64,000 nt of DNA from assembly GCA_016592635.1 (NCBI GenBank), contig AP023240.1:2893630-2957629 (forward strand), written 5' to 3'. The notes under the pieces were generated by a model, which was not told the origin of the DNA, searched no databases, and was given only the letters and a program-made list of their open reading frames with translations. How positions within the stretch are numbered: the first letter of the stretch is position 1; the number at the start of each line of letters is the position of its first letter. A program made the position numbers and the translations under genes. This document shows, piece after piece, positions 36,810-46,253 of this stretch. Source of the stretch: Methyloprofundus sp. (lineage in GTDB: Bacteria > Pseudomonadota > Gammaproteobacteria > Methylococcales > Methylomonadaceae).

Positions 36810-37502
36810 CTAAAAATATGCTTCAGGAATCACCAAGATATCACCAGGCATCATTCTGACATTTTTGGAAATATCTGCATCTTCAATTAAATCATCAATT
36901 TTTAAGCCAAACTGTTGCTGTTTACCATTGATTTTACGGATAATACTCGCTCTATTACCATCAGCATACTGACCAATACTACCAATACTAATAATAACAT
37001 CTAACAAAGTCATGCCTTTAGAGTAAGGGATTTTCTGTCCGCTATAGCGACTACTGTTACCGCCGCCGCCACTGCTGCCGCCGCCGCCGCCGCCACCGCC
37101 GCCACCGCCGCCACTGCCGCCGCCACCACCAATTTGCCCTACTATGCGAATCTGCTGCGCATCGACACCTGTAAACCCAGTAACCATAACCACTACTTTA
37201 GGGTCTCTAATATAAACAGCCAACTCTTTTTCCATTGCGCGTGCCAATTCGTATGGGGTTTTACCACTAACTAAAACATCTTCTACTAAAGGCATGGTAA
37301 TTTTCCCATCAGGCCGAACAGGCACTGACTGAGATACATCTGGGTGTCCCCAAACGAAAATATTAACATTATCTCCAGGGCCAATCAGATAGGTATAGTC
37401 CCCAGTTAATGTAGCATCATCTTTTAATTCAGGGTAAGAACAACCACCAACAATTAAAGTACCCAACAGTAAAATCATTAACTTATAATTAATAAGTCTC
37501 AT
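36810..37502 (-). CDS. Wza-like exopolysaccharide export lipoprotein with poly-Gly insert
   Basis: A 230-residue lipoprotein: a hydrophobic leader ends in the lipobox VGGC (C21). Residues 37-124 form a Poly_export domain (YLIGPGDNVNIFVWGHPDVSQSVPVRPDG), and residues 158-229 a SLBB domain ending in MMPGDILVIPEAYF. Between them, residues 125-149 are almost all Gly with a few Ser, encoded by a GC-rich (CCG/CCA)n run unlike its surroundings. Apart from the insert it matches the export protein of XrtA/PEP-CTERM loci. It forms or feeds the outer-membrane export channel. Confidence 0.9.
   Translation of the reverse strand: MRLINYKLMILLLGTLIVGGCSYPELKDDATLTGDYTYLIGPGDNVNIFVWGHPDVSQSVPVRPDGKITMPLVEDVLVSGKTPYELARAMEKELAVYIRDPKVVVMVTGFTGVDAQQIRIVGQIGGGGGSGGGGGGGGGGGGSSGGGGNSSRYSGQKIPYSKGMTLLDVIISIGSIGQYADGNRASIIRKINGKQQQFGLKIDDLIEDADISKNVRMMPGDILVIPEAYF
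37056..37131. repeat. GC-rich trinucleotide microsatellite coding for poly-Gly
   Basis: A run of CCG/CCA-type triplets (plus-strand reading) in a strongly AT-rich region, encoding the Gly/Ser stretch of the export lipoprotein. Copy number could change by slippage without breaking the reading frame. Confidence 0.85.
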
Positions 37503-37564
37503 TATATTTCCTCTATACTCAATAAACTCATATTTCTAAAATGACTCCAGAATGGTAATAACAA

Positions 37565-39985
37565 CTACCTACCAGATTTAGCAATAATTGCCTTTTTTAA
37601 TTTTTCAGCTTGCTTTCTTTCCGCAAAAAAAGCACCTGACTTACCTAAGTTAATAGCTTGATCTAACTGAATTAGAGCTGCAGTATTATTACCATCTTTA
37701 TACTCAGCAACACCTAAGTGATACCTAAATACTGGAATATCAGGAGATTTAATAATCATTTTTTTAAACACATCCAAAGCATCTCTTACTGCTCCTGTAT
37801 GTAATAAAGTCCATGCGTAAGTATCTTGGTAATAAGGATGCTCTGTACTAATAAAATTATCCACTAATTGTCGAGCGCGCTTAAGGTTATTATCAGTAGG
37901 AAATTGCTCAACTAACAATACTGCTAAATTATTTACTGCCACTTGCAAGCCAGGGCTTTGAACTATTAATTGCTCATACACTGCAACTGCTTTATCAAAT
38001 GAGTTTTGACGCTCGTAAGCAGATGCCAACCCTAATAATAAACGTATATTTCCAGGTAAAACCTCTAAACCTTGCTTATAAATAAGTATTGCCTTATCAG
38101 CCTTATTTATTTCGATGTAAATTTTAGCTAGATTTTGCTTAACTACTACTACTTGTGGCTTTTCAGCTATTAATTCTTTTAATAGTTTTATTGCGTTAGT
38201 ATATTGCTTATTTTCAGTATATAGATCACTTAATACCAAAGTTGCTGCAATGTTATTTTCACTATTTTTTATATGTTTTTCTAAATAGTCGATCATCTCA
38301 GAACGTTTATTTAGCTTTGCATAACTAATACTCATATTTTTCAAAACACGGAGCTGCTCAGGGAATTCGCCCATTAGCTGCTTATAAAGTGCAATTGCTT
38401 TCTGGTGTTCACCTTGGCCTTGAAAAATATTAGCTAAATAAAACTTAGCAAGATTTTTCTGTCGTGGTAACTTAGCTAATTGCACGGCAACTTTTCCTGC
38501 TTCTTGCCATTTCTCTTCAAGCATATTGATCTGCACTAATTTCTGCAGTATTATCGCTTGCCTCGGGTTCTTCCTTAACCCCCTAATGGTAATCTCACGA
38601 GCGTACCCCAGTCTATTATCGGCCATCATGCGATTATAAGTAGGCACGAATGCTTGAATATTTGCAGGATTAACCTCTAGTGCCGCTTTAAACTTGAGCT
38701 GAGCTTTTTGTCTATCACCCTGAACCAAATAAACTTGCGCCAACAAAACTAATGCCTCATCCGACTTTGGGTGAGTCCAAATAATTTTATCTAAATATGA
38801 TTGCGCCTTTTCATACTCCTGCTCAACTAGCAAAAGCCTAGTATGTAATAATTTTGCATCTAGTTGGTCAGGATTTTTATTGAGAATATCACTAACAATT
38901 TTCTTAGTTATTTCATATTCCTTCTTATCAAACTCTAGCTTTGCCAGCAAAATATTTGCTGCTACTCCTGTTTTTGAATCAGGAGTCATGGCAACAATTT
39001 TCTTAAGTAATGTGACTGCCTTGGTTAAATCACCTTTTGCAAGCAACCATTTTGAAAAACCCAGCATGAGAACTGGATTTTTTGCCATTTGGTTAATAAA
39101 TACCTGAATCTGACTATCAACCTTTTCACTATTTGTTGCTGCAAGAAAATCTAAAAGCAAAATTTTTGGCTCAAGTTGCTTGTGTTTTTTTGCAACCAAA
39201 TCACGCAATAATAACTCTGCTTCATCAGCTTTTCCTGACTTTGTATAAACTTTAGCTAATGTAATTTTAATTTTATCATTTTCAGGAAATAAGTTAATTA
39301 AAACCAAATAATCATCAATCATTGCCTCAATGTTATTTTGCTTTGCATGTATATTAATTTTAAATAGATGCAAAGCTGCATTTTTCTCATCTTGATTAAT
39401 AGCTTGTTCAATCACTACCACCGCTTCAGAAAACTTTTTTTGCTCCAATAAAAACATTGATTTTAAAGTCAACCCATCAATATGTAGGGGATTTTGCTCC
39501 AAAATCTCATTAACTAACTCCATAGCTGCAACTTGATCATTCTGCTTTAATAAAATTGAAGCTTTTAGCGCTAAGGCATCTAAATCTTTCGGGTTGCTAA
39601 TAAGGAGTGTATTAGCATGCTCTTGAGCAACCTCTACATTCCCCATTAATAACTGCACTTTTCCTAATTTGATCCGAGCTAACCTATGCTCAGGGTTTAA
39701 CTCCAAGGTTTTTACCAGATTATCCTTCATAGCCAAATAATTTTTGACTTTTTCATCAGATAAGGCAAGGTAGTAATAGGTTTCTGCTGCTGAACTATTC
39801 CCTTGTTTAGCCGTTTTTAATTCTAGTTGTGCGGCGGCATAATCACCTTTTTCTAACAGTTCTATGCCTTTTTTTAAATGGCTTTCAGCGGCCTCTTCCT
39901 CTGTTTCACAAGCCGTTAACAGTAAACTAAGCGACAACACCAAAGCACTAGCTTTAACTTTCTTATATTTACAAATTTTATCCAT
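37565..39985 (-). CDS. prsT: PEP-CTERM system TPR-repeat lipoprotein (PrsT type)
   Basis: An 806-residue lipoprotein: basic start, hydrophobic stretch, lipobox LLTAC with C26. The remainder is a long series of TPR-like helices, beginning with ESHLKKGIELLEKGDYAAAQLELKTA. It matches the PrsT lipoprotein (TIGR02917, from memory), a constant member of exosortase A exopolysaccharide loci and probably a periplasmic scaffold for assembly. AGGA precedes the start. It is the first gene of the 34-kb locus, only about 64 bases from the corC stop, so the main promoter must lie in that short gap or further upstream. Confidence 0.9.
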   Translation of the reverse strand: MDKICKYKKVKASALVLSLSLLLTACETEEEAAESHLKKGIELLEKGDYAAAQLELKTAKQGNSSAAETYYYLALSDEKVKNYLAMKDNLVKTLELNPEHRLARIKLGKVQLLMGNVEVAQEHANTLLISNPKDLDALALKASILLKQNDQVAAMELVNEILEQNPLHIDGLTLKSMFLLEQKKFSEAVVVIEQAINQDEKNAALHLFKINIHAKQNNIEAMIDDYLVLINLFPENDKIKITLAKVYTKSGKADEAELLLRDLVAKKHKQLEPKILLLDFLAATNSEKVDSQIQVFINQMAKNPVLMLGFSKWLLAKGDLTKAVTLLKKIVAMTPDSKTGVAANILLAKLEFDKKEYEITKKIVSDILNKNPDQLDAKLLHTRLLLVEQEYEKAQSYLDKIIWTHPKSDEALVLLAQVYLVQGDRQKAQLKFKAALEVNPANIQAFVPTYNRMMADNRLGYAREITIRGLRKNPRQAIILQKLVQINMLEEKWQEAGKVAVQLAKLPRQKNLAKFYLANIFQGQGEHQKAIALYKQLMGEFPEQLRVLKNMSISYAKLNKRSEMIDYLEKHIKNSENNIAATLVLSDLYTENKQYTNAIKLLKELIAEKPQVVVVKQNLAKIYIEINKADKAILIYKQGLEVLPGNIRLLLGLASAYERQNSFDKAVAVYEQLIVQSPGLQVAVNNLAVLLVEQFPTDNNLKRARQLVDNFISTEHPYYQDTYAWTLLHTGAVRDALDVFKKMIIKSPDIPVFRYHLGVAEYKDGNNTAALIQLDQAINLGKSGAFFAERKQAEKLKKAIIAKSGR

Positions 39986-40042
39986 TATATGTATCCTGAA
40001 GCGAAAAAAAATAACGAAATCACTATCTTTTTCTTTTTACTG

Positions 40043-40071
40043 TTAATTTTTAATTTTTAATTTTTAATTTT
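40043..40071. repeat. Heptanucleotide tandem repeat at the end of corC
   Basis: About four copies of TTAATTT in tandem cover the last codons and the stop codon (40050-40052) of corC. The 7-base unit is not a multiple of three, so a change in copy number would alter the C-terminal tail of CorC. Confidence 0.75.
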
Positions 40072-40889
40072 AGCAAATGCACGCATCGGCCATCAGCCCT
40101 TATTACTTCAAACCTGTATTTACCTTGCTCAACTTTCTCTCCTTTCTTTGGCATATGCTCCAAACGCCCCACGATAAAACCACCGATTGTATCAAATTCT
40201 TCATTATCAAAACTTGCTGAGAAATAGGCATTAAATTCATCCAAGGGTGTGAGTGCTTGCACAATATATTCTTTGTCGTTTCTCTTAGTTATATATTGCT
40301 CATCTTCATAATCATGCTCATCTTCTATTTCGCCAACAATCTGCTCTAACACATCCTCAATGGTGACAATTCCAGCAACAGCTCCATACTCGTCAACTAC
40401 AATAGCCATATGATTACGCTTTGCACGAAACTCCTTTAATAAAACATTCAAGCGTTTACTTTCCGGAACTACCATTGCATCACGCATAAGTTGCGAGACT
40501 GTAATTTCCTTTTTATCTAAGGCATGTGTCAACAGATCTTTAGCTAATAAAATGCCAACTACTTCACTTTTATCTTCAGTAATCACTGGAAAACGTGAAT
40601 GTCCATATTCAATAACAATTGGATATACATTATTTAATAATGCATCCTTTTGCAACACTATCATTTTTTTTCGCGGTACCATAACATCTCGGGCGCGCTG
40701 TTCAGAAACTTGCAAAACGCCTTCCAGCATTTTTAACGCATATTTATCTAAAAGATGCTTCTCCTCCGCCTCCCTTAAAATATCAAGCAAATCCTCTCTA
40801 TCTTGTGGCTCACTACCTATCATTTGCCCAATGCGTTCAAGCCAGCTTTTTTGCAGAGGCTTATTACTACCTAGCACCTCTTCAACCAT
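40050..40889 (-). CDS. corC: CorC/YbeX-type CBS-domain protein
   Basis: About 279 residues from ATG 40889, with GGAG about 11 bases before; a TTG at 40919 is the alternative. Two CBS motifs (VMVPRKKMIVLQ... and AMVVPESKRLNVLLKEFRAKRNHMAIVVDEYG) are followed by a CorC_HlyC domain (GGFIVGRLEHMPKKGE). Members take part in magnesium/cobalt efflux or ribosome-linked functions. It is the last of the conserved miaB-ybeZ-ybeY-ybeX order; the usual lnt gene does not follow. The last codons lie in a heptanucleotide repeat. Confidence 0.9.
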   Translation of the reverse strand: MVEEVLGSNKPLQKSWLERIGQMIGSEPQDREDLLDILREAEEKHLLDKYALKMLEGVLQVSEQRARDVMVPRKKMIVLQKDALLNNVYPIVIEYGHSRFPVITEDKSEVVGILLAKDLLTHALDKKEITVSQLMRDAMVVPESKRLNVLLKEFRAKRNHMAIVVDEYGAVAGIVTIEDVLEQIVGEIEDEHDYEDEQYITKRNDKEYIVQALTPLDEFNAYFSASFDNEEFDTIGGFIVGRLEHMPKKGEKVEQGKYRFEVIRADGRCVHLLKLKIKN

Positions 40890-41355
40890 TTGTCTCAATC
40901 TCCTGATAAGGGTTTTCAATATCTAGTTGTTGTAAAATAAAAATCTCTTTACTCTCCATTTCTAAAGCATCCTTATCATTAATATGGTCATAGCCCAGTA
41001 AGTGTAGCACACCATGTATAATAATATGCGCCCAATGGTTATTTAATAACTTTTGTTGTGCTTGCGCCTCTTGTTCCAAAACTTTAGCACAGACCACTAA
41101 GTCACCTAATAGATTAATACCTTCTACACCTTCAGGAGCATCAAAAGGAAAACTCAAAATATTTGTCGCCCCCTCTTTCAATCTGTATTGGATATTTAAC
41201 TCGGTAATTTCTTTAATATCTACGATACGAATCACAATCTCAGCATTTTTATGATATTCTGATAAAGCCTTCTCCACCCATACTTGGAATAATTCATCAC
41301 TTGGAATATTGTTAAATGTGGCTACCCGCTGAACTTCAAGTTCTCGTATTAGCAT
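40882..41355 (-). CDS. ybeY: Endoribonuclease YbeY
   Basis: A 157-residue metal-dependent endoribonuclease for 16S rRNA 3'-end maturation and ribosome quality control. The zinc motif HGVLHLLGYDH supplies H114, H118 and H124. The start overlaps the stop of phoH by one base and the end overlaps corC by eight, as expected for this operon. Confidence 0.95.
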   Translation of the reverse strand: MLIRELEVQRVATFNNIPSDELFQVWVEKALSEYHKNAEIVIRIVDIKEITELNIQYRLKEGATNILSFPFDAPEGVEGINLLGDLVVCAKVLEQEAQAQQKLLNNHWAHIIIHGVLHLLGYDHINDKDALEMESKEIFILQQLDIENPYQEIETNG

Positions 41356-42323
41356 TAATTTTGGGCTCGCTCATAATTTTCATAGGCAACAACAATCCGC
41401 TGAACTAAAGGGTGCCGTACAACATCTTTAGCTGAAAAAAAAGTAAAACTGATCCCATTAACTTCTTTTAACACCTTTAAGACATGCTTTAAACCAGACA
41501 TATTAGCATTAGGTAAATCAATCTGGGTAATATCGCCCGTAATAACAGCTGTTGACCCAAAACCTACCCGCGTTAAAAACATTTTAATTTGTTCATTAGT
41601 AGTGTTTTGCGCTTCATCCAAAATAATAAAGGAATCATTCAAGGTTCGTCCGCGCATAAATGCTAATGGAGCAACCTCAATAACTTTACGCTCAATCAAT
41701 TTTTCTGCACGCTCAAAGCCTAACATTTCATACAAGGCGTCATAAAGGGGTCTTAAATAAGGATCCACTTTTTGCGCCATATCTCCTGGCAAAAAACCTA
41801 ACTTTTCTCCAGCCTCAACAGCAGGCCGGACTAATATAATACGACGAACCTGCTCAGATTGTAATGCCTCAACTGCACAAGCAACTGCGAGATAAGTTTT
41901 ACCTGTACCTGCAGGACCAACACCAAAATTGATATCATTGCCCATTATTTTCTGCAAATAACTTTGTTGGTTAGCACCTCGCCCTTTTAAAACACTACGC
42001 TTAGTTTTAATAAACACTTGCTCTTGTTTATCGCCCTCAAGTGTTTCTTGTAATATGTCATCTAAACTGGCTTCTTGCATAGATAAGTGAACTTGTTCAG
42101 GAGTAATTTCTTCATGCTCTGTCTCAATAAATATTTTATGCAATAAAGCTTCTGTTGCTTTAGTGGCTTGAGCTAGCCCAGTAATTTTAAATTGATTGCC
42201 ACGATTTGCAATTTCAACATTTAAGCGGCTCTCTATTTGCTGCAAATGTGAATTAAACTGACCACACAAATTAGCCAAACGTTGATTATCTGCCGGCTCT
42301 AAGGTTAATTCCAATACTTCCAT
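41355..42323 (-). CDS. ybeZ: PhoH-like ATPase (YbeZ)
   Basis: A 322-residue PhoH-family ATPase. Walker A is GPAGTGKT at 136-143, Walker B is SFIILDEAQN, and RPAVEAGEKLGFLPGD and SGLKHVLKVL are family motifs. An N-terminal KH-like part fits RNA binding. It works with YbeY in RNA metabolism. It follows miaB by 2 bases and overlaps ybeY. Confidence 0.94.
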   Translation of the reverse strand: MEVLELTLEPADNQRLANLCGQFNSHLQQIESRLNVEIANRGNQFKITGLAQATKATEALLHKIFIETEHEEITPEQVHLSMQEASLDDILQETLEGDKQEQVFIKTKRSVLKGRGANQQSYLQKIMGNDINFGVGPAGTGKTYLAVACAVEALQSEQVRRIILVRPAVEAGEKLGFLPGDMAQKVDPYLRPLYDALYEMLGFERAEKLIERKVIEVAPLAFMRGRTLNDSFIILDEAQNTTNEQIKMFLTRVGFGSTAVITGDITQIDLPNANMSGLKHVLKVLKEVNGISFTFFSAKDVVRHPLVQRIVVAYENYERAQN

Positions 42324-42325
42324 TT

Positions 42326-43681
42326 TTAAACCTCAGCCACAATCTTATCTAAAGAGGACTCAAGCACTCGACCACGCAATGAATTAGGTAAAGCCTCAGT
42401 AATCAACACATCAACAAATTGCCCAGCTAAGCGTGGGTGCCCAATAAAATTGACCACTCGATTATTTTCTGTACGCCCTGTTACTTGTAATTGATTTTTT
42501 TTAGAAATACCTTCTACTAATACAGCCTGTACTGTATCTACCATAGAGCTCGAAATAGCCATGGTCATTTCATCTAATCTTTTCTGCAATATAGTGAGTC
42601 GCTCTTTTTTGGTTTCTTCAGAAGTATCATCAGGAAAGTCAGCTGCTGGCGTTCCAGGTCGAGAACTATAAACAAAGCTATAAGAAAAATCAAAACCGAC
42701 TTGCTCAATTAAGTCCATGGTATCCGCAAAGTCCTGATCAGTTTCACCAGGAAAGCCAATAATAAAGTCAGAAGATAAACTAATACCTGGGCGTACTTGC
42801 TTAACCTTTTCCATTGTTGCTATATAATCAGCACGTACATGCCCACGCTTCATCATTGTCAACACACGGTCGCTACCACTTTGTACTGGCAGGTGTAAGT
42901 GATTAACTAACTCTGGTATTTCTGCAAACGCCTCAACTAATTCGTCTGTAAACTCAACTGGGTGTGATGTAGTAAAACGAATACGACCGATACCTTCAAT
43001 GCTAGCCACAAAATGTAATAACAAGGCAAAATCAGCAATGTCGCCATCTTCCATGAGACCACGATAAGCATTAACATTTTGACCTAACAAATTAACTTCG
43101 CGCACGCCTTGTGCAGCTAATGAGTTAATTTCAGCAAGTACATCATTAACTGGCCGGCTAATTTCCTCACCACGTGTATAAGGAACTACACAAAAAGTAC
43201 AATACTTACTACAACCTTCCATAACAGAAACAAATGCTTTTGGCCCTTCTGCTCTAGGTTCAGGCAATGAATCAAATTTTTCAATTTCAGGAAAGGAAAT
43301 ATCGACTACCCGTTTTACACCACTACGAGCCTTATTTAATAATTCAGGTAAGCGGTGTAATGTTTGTGGGCCGAAAACTATATCTACGAAAGGTGCTCGT
43401 TTTTGAATTGCGGCCCCCTCTTGACTGGCAACACAACCGCCCACACCTATAATGACATCAGGACGTTTTGCTTTAATTTTTCGCCAACGACCAAGTAAAG
43501 AAAAAACTTTTTCTTGTGCCTTTTCTCGAATAGAACACGTATTTAACAGCAAAACATCCGCTTCTTCAGGCGTTTCTGTTAGTTCCATTGCATGCGAGGC
43601 TTTAAGTACATCCAACATTTTATCGGAATCATACTCGTTCATTTGACAACCCGTTGTCAAAATAAATAGTTTCTGAGTCAT
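42326..43681 (-). CDS. miaB: tRNA methylthiotransferase MiaB
   Basis: About 451 residues from ATG 43681, which gives the [19 protein letters not shown] start seen in relatives; an in-frame ATG at 43723 would add 14 residues. It adds a methylthio group to i6A37 of tRNA. The N-terminal cluster cysteines include C12 and C49 and that in GVGGCVAS; the radical-SAM cluster is CSKYCTFC (157, 161, 164). The C-terminal TRAM domain is present. First gene of the miaB-ybeZ-ybeY-corC set. Confidence 0.94.
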   Translation of the reverse strand: MTQKLFILTTGCQMNEYDSDKMLDVLKASHAMELTETPEEADVLLLNTCSIREKAQEKVFSLLGRWRKIKAKRPDVIIGVGGCVASQEGAAIQKRAPFVDIVFGPQTLHRLPELLNKARSGVKRVVDISFPEIEKFDSLPEPRAEGPKAFVSVMEGCSKYCTFCVVPYTRGEEISRPVNDVLAEINSLAAQGVREVNLLGQNVNAYRGLMEDGDIADFALLLHFVASIEGIGRIRFTTSHPVEFTDELVEAFAEIPELVNHLHLPVQSGSDRVLTMMKRGHVRADYIATMEKVKQVRPGISLSSDFIIGFPGETDQDFADTMDLIEQVGFDFSYSFVYSSRPGTPAADFPDDTSEETKKERLTILQKRLDEMTMAISSSMVDTVQAVLVEGISKKNQLQVTGRTENNRVVNFIGHPRLAGQFVDVLITEALPNSLRGRVLESSLDKIVAEV

Positions 43682-43825
43682 AGACTGCTTTGGTATCTGC
43701 CTTATATTACTAACAACTACCATTTTAAATAGGCAGTAAAAGAGATATTATACCTTGCCGTCAGCATTGGCGAAATAAATACAGTCAATTGCAAGCAATA
43801 TATTTACCTGAAACTTACAAGCAAG

Positions 43826-44431
43826 CTATTTTTTTGAGTTACTCAACAAGTGATCCATCTTATGTGCTTTAGTCTTTAAGTACTCTCGATTATCACAATT
43901 AGACTCAATTTCAATCGCAATTCGATCATCTACTTGCACTCCTAAAGAGCGCAATTGTTCAATTTTATTTGGGTTATTGGTCATTAACTGAATAGACTCC
44001 ATTGCAAGATTCTCTATCATTAATGCGGCTAAAGTATATTCTCGCTCATCTGGCAAATGACCTAAATGGATATTTGCGTCCACGGTATCCATCCCCTCAT
44101 CTTGTAAATTATAGGCTTGCAATTTTTTAAGCAAGCCTATGCCTCGCCCTTCTTGACGTAAATAAATAAGTACCCCATAACCATATTCGCTAATAAGCTG
44201 CAAGGCTTGATCTAATTGCTCACCACAATCACAACGCCGAGAACCTAAAACATCACCTGTAAAACATTCTGAATGAATGCGCACAGGCACACTTTTCTTA
44301 TGTGCCACATCACCATATACTAAGGCAATATGCTCCTTATCATCTAAGGTATTGGTAAAATAATGCAGCACAAACTCGCCATACTTCGTGGGAATCCGAG
44401 TCTGTACCAAATTGTTAATTACAACTGTCAA
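43826..44431 (-). CDS. ribA: GTP cyclohydrolase II
   Basis: A 201-residue enzyme opening GTP to start riboflavin synthesis. Zinc ligands C56, C67 and C69 lie in ECFTGDVLGSRRCDC; YLRQEGRGIGL and TNNPNKIEQL are also family motifs. No ATG fits; the likely start is TTG at 44431. It lies 81 bases after fhcC on the same strand; whether it is co-transcribed with the C1 genes is not clear. Length is normal for a stand-alone RibA. Confidence 0.92.
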   Translation of the reverse strand: MTVVINNLVQTRIPTKYGEFVLHYFTNTLDDKEHIALVYGDVAHKKSVPVRIHSECFTGDVLGSRRCDCGEQLDQALQLISEYGYGVLIYLRQEGRGIGLLKKLQAYNLQDEGMDTVDANIHLGHLPDEREYTLAALMIENLAMESIQLMTNNPNKIEQLRSLGVQVDDRIAIEIESNCDNREYLKTKAHKMDHLLSNSKK

Positions 44432-44512
44432 TGTGTTTATAACCTAATAAAACTAAAATTACTTATTTACTTACCTAAGGATAAGTATGCTATTAAAATA
44501 CATACATTTATC

Positions 44513-45325
44513 TTACAACTTAACCAGCACTTCAGCACGTCCTTTCTCCGCCATATCGCCGCCATATCGCTGTACACGATTGAAAGCGACAGATTGCTCA
44601 GCAAACTTGGAATCAAATTTTGAAAATGATTTAAATAAAATAGGCAAAAAAGCTAAAGTATGCGAACCACAATCATTAAAAGTTGCTGATAATTGCGGTG
44701 CTTTCCATAATAATAAAGTACCACGCTGCATGGCATACCCTAAAAATTGCCCCGTATTACCCATAACAGCAATGGTGCCAGCAATCATGCGCGCACCACA
44801 ATAATCTCCCGCATCACCTTCAATCAACATGGTACCACGACGCATATGATCACCTGCGCGCTGCCCCACATTACCTTTAACTAATACGGTACCGCCTTTC
44901 ATACCCTGCTTATTCCCTGGCAAAGCCGCGCCTAAAAAATCACCAGCATTGCCATTAATAGTGAGTAAGCCATTTTTCATTTCACAAGCAGCATATAGGC
45001 CAACATCACCTTCCATCGTTAATTTACCTGACTTCATACCTATACCAAAGTATGCACCTGCATCACCATGAACAACCATAGAGCCAGCTTCCAGCTCTTT
45101 GCCAATAAAATCTAATTTAGCAAAACTTTTCCGGAAAACAATATTTTGACTATCCGAACCTGAAACCTCAAAAAGCTCATCAACACGAATTTTACGTTTA
45201 CCATTTTGCAACTCGATCGCGGTAATATCTGCTAGCGTCATATCTTTTAACAAGTGGCAAACTAAAGGCGAGACATCAACACGTTGCTGTGTTGCTTGCT
45301 TTACTGTAAAGGTCAAAGCACTCAT
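44513..45325 (-). CDS. fhcC: Formyltransferase/hydrolase complex subunit C
   Basis: A 270-residue protein homologous to formylmethanofuran dehydrogenase subunit C. It is a parallel beta-helix made of glycine-rich repeats (GKLTMEGDVGLYAACEMKNG, GTVLVKGNVGQRAGDHMRRG, GTMLIEGDAGDYCGARM), homologous to the C-terminal domain of glutamate synthase. The Fhc complex converts formyl-H4MPT to formate in aerobic methylotrophs, ending the H4MPT branch of formaldehyde oxidation. It overlaps fhcD by four bases and is the last of the fhc genes. Confidence 0.93.
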   Translation of the reverse strand: MSALTFTVKQATQQRVDVSPLVCHLLKDMTLADITAIELQNGKRKIRVDELFEVSGSDSQNIVFRKSFAKLDFIGKELEAGSMVVHGDAGAYFGIGMKSGKLTMEGDVGLYAACEMKNGLLTINGNAGDFLGAALPGNKQGMKGGTVLVKGNVGQRAGDHMRRGTMLIEGDAGDYCGARMIAGTIAVMGNTGQFLGYAMQRGTLLLWKAPQLSATFNDCGSHTLAFLPILFKSFSKFDSKFAEQSVAFNRVQRYGGDMAEKGRAEVLVKL

Positions 45326-46218
45326 GCCATAATCTCCTGTAAATGAAAATGGAATGGCCCTAATTTACCACCATAATTTCCTGCGCTTATGCGTTGAATA
45401 CCATTCGCAGCACCTAAATCACATACCGCTTGAATACCAACACGCATCGCCTTATCAATATCTTCCTTAGTCAAACCATCAATTACAATTTCCATGACTG
45501 ATTCAATTTCAGGCGATAAGTCAGTTTTAGTAATACCTTTTAAGGTAGGACAAAAAGCATCATTAGTCGAAGCACCTAAAGCAGGATATTTTGAACCTAC
45601 TTTAGAACCAGAACGCACTACTCCACCAGGAAATGGCATGATCACATTAGGTAATTTTTTCATTTCCACAATAGCGGCCTCACAAGCTGCTAATGCTTGT
45701 GGCTGAGACTCCGCTAACACCAAAAAGTTACCTCCACCCACTGCATCAACTCGGCCTGTGGTGGCTTCCGTTAAAAATTCACCGTCCATAACTGGCACAC
45801 GCCAATAGCGCTTACCATCAATTTTCTTCGCTATTTGGTAACCATCACCAAAATAACGTAAATTTTTACCTAAGGGAATTTGCAAGCCCTCATCAATACC
45901 TGCAAATAACGCAGAAGTTGGTGAAGTCAATACACATTGTCCAGCACGTGTTTCTAGTTGTTTTGCCAAGCCTTTACCGCCCATAGCAAAAATCAAAACT
46001 GAAACGCCTGGACGGCCATCTGGCGTCTCCGATGGTTCCAGAATGCGCTCTATACCCGCTTCACAACCACAAGCAATCACAGAGGTAGCAAAACCTGTCA
46101 TCGCTTGCGCAGAAATCATCGCCCACTTTTCATTTTGTGCAGTAATAATCGCACGGGTTGCTTTCATTGGAAACGCTTCAGCGAAGGTCTCATCAATGCT
46201 TACACCATTAATAATCAT
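45322..46218 (-). CDS. fhcD: Formylmethanofuran-tetrahydromethanopterin formyltransferase
   Basis: A 298-residue protein of the Ftr family, subunit D of the Fhc complex. Typical segments are NGVSIDETFAEAFPMKATR, SPTSALFAGI, MPFPGGVVRSGSKVGSKYP and the final SAGNYGGKLGPFHFHLQE. It moves the formyl group from H4MPT to the methanofuran-like cofactor. It lies 35 bases after fhcA and overlaps fhcC. Confidence 0.95.
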   Translation of the reverse strand: MIINGVSIDETFAEAFPMKATRAIITAQNEKWAMISAQAMTGFATSVIACGCEAGIERILEPSETPDGRPGVSVLIFAMGGKGLAKQLETRAGQCVLTSPTSALFAGIDEGLQIPLGKNLRYFGDGYQIAKKIDGKRYWRVPVMDGEFLTEATTGRVDAVGGGNFLVLAESQPQALAACEAAIVEMKKLPNVIMPFPGGVVRSGSKVGSKYPALGASTNDAFCPTLKGITKTDLSPEIESVMEIVIDGLTKEDIDKAMRVGIQAVCDLGAANGIQRISAGNYGGKLGPFHFHLQEIMA

Positions 46219-46253
46219 AATTTAAAACTCACTTTCAAGTAATAATGCAAACA

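Noticed and set aside
37056..37131. CCG-type run as a regulatory repeat
   Set aside because: It lies inside an open reading frame and encodes Gly/Ser in the right frame, so it is treated as coding low-complexity sequence.
40552..40926. A 124-residue open frame opposite corC
   Set aside because: Antisense to a conserved CBS-domain gene; composition is that of a mirrored coding frame.
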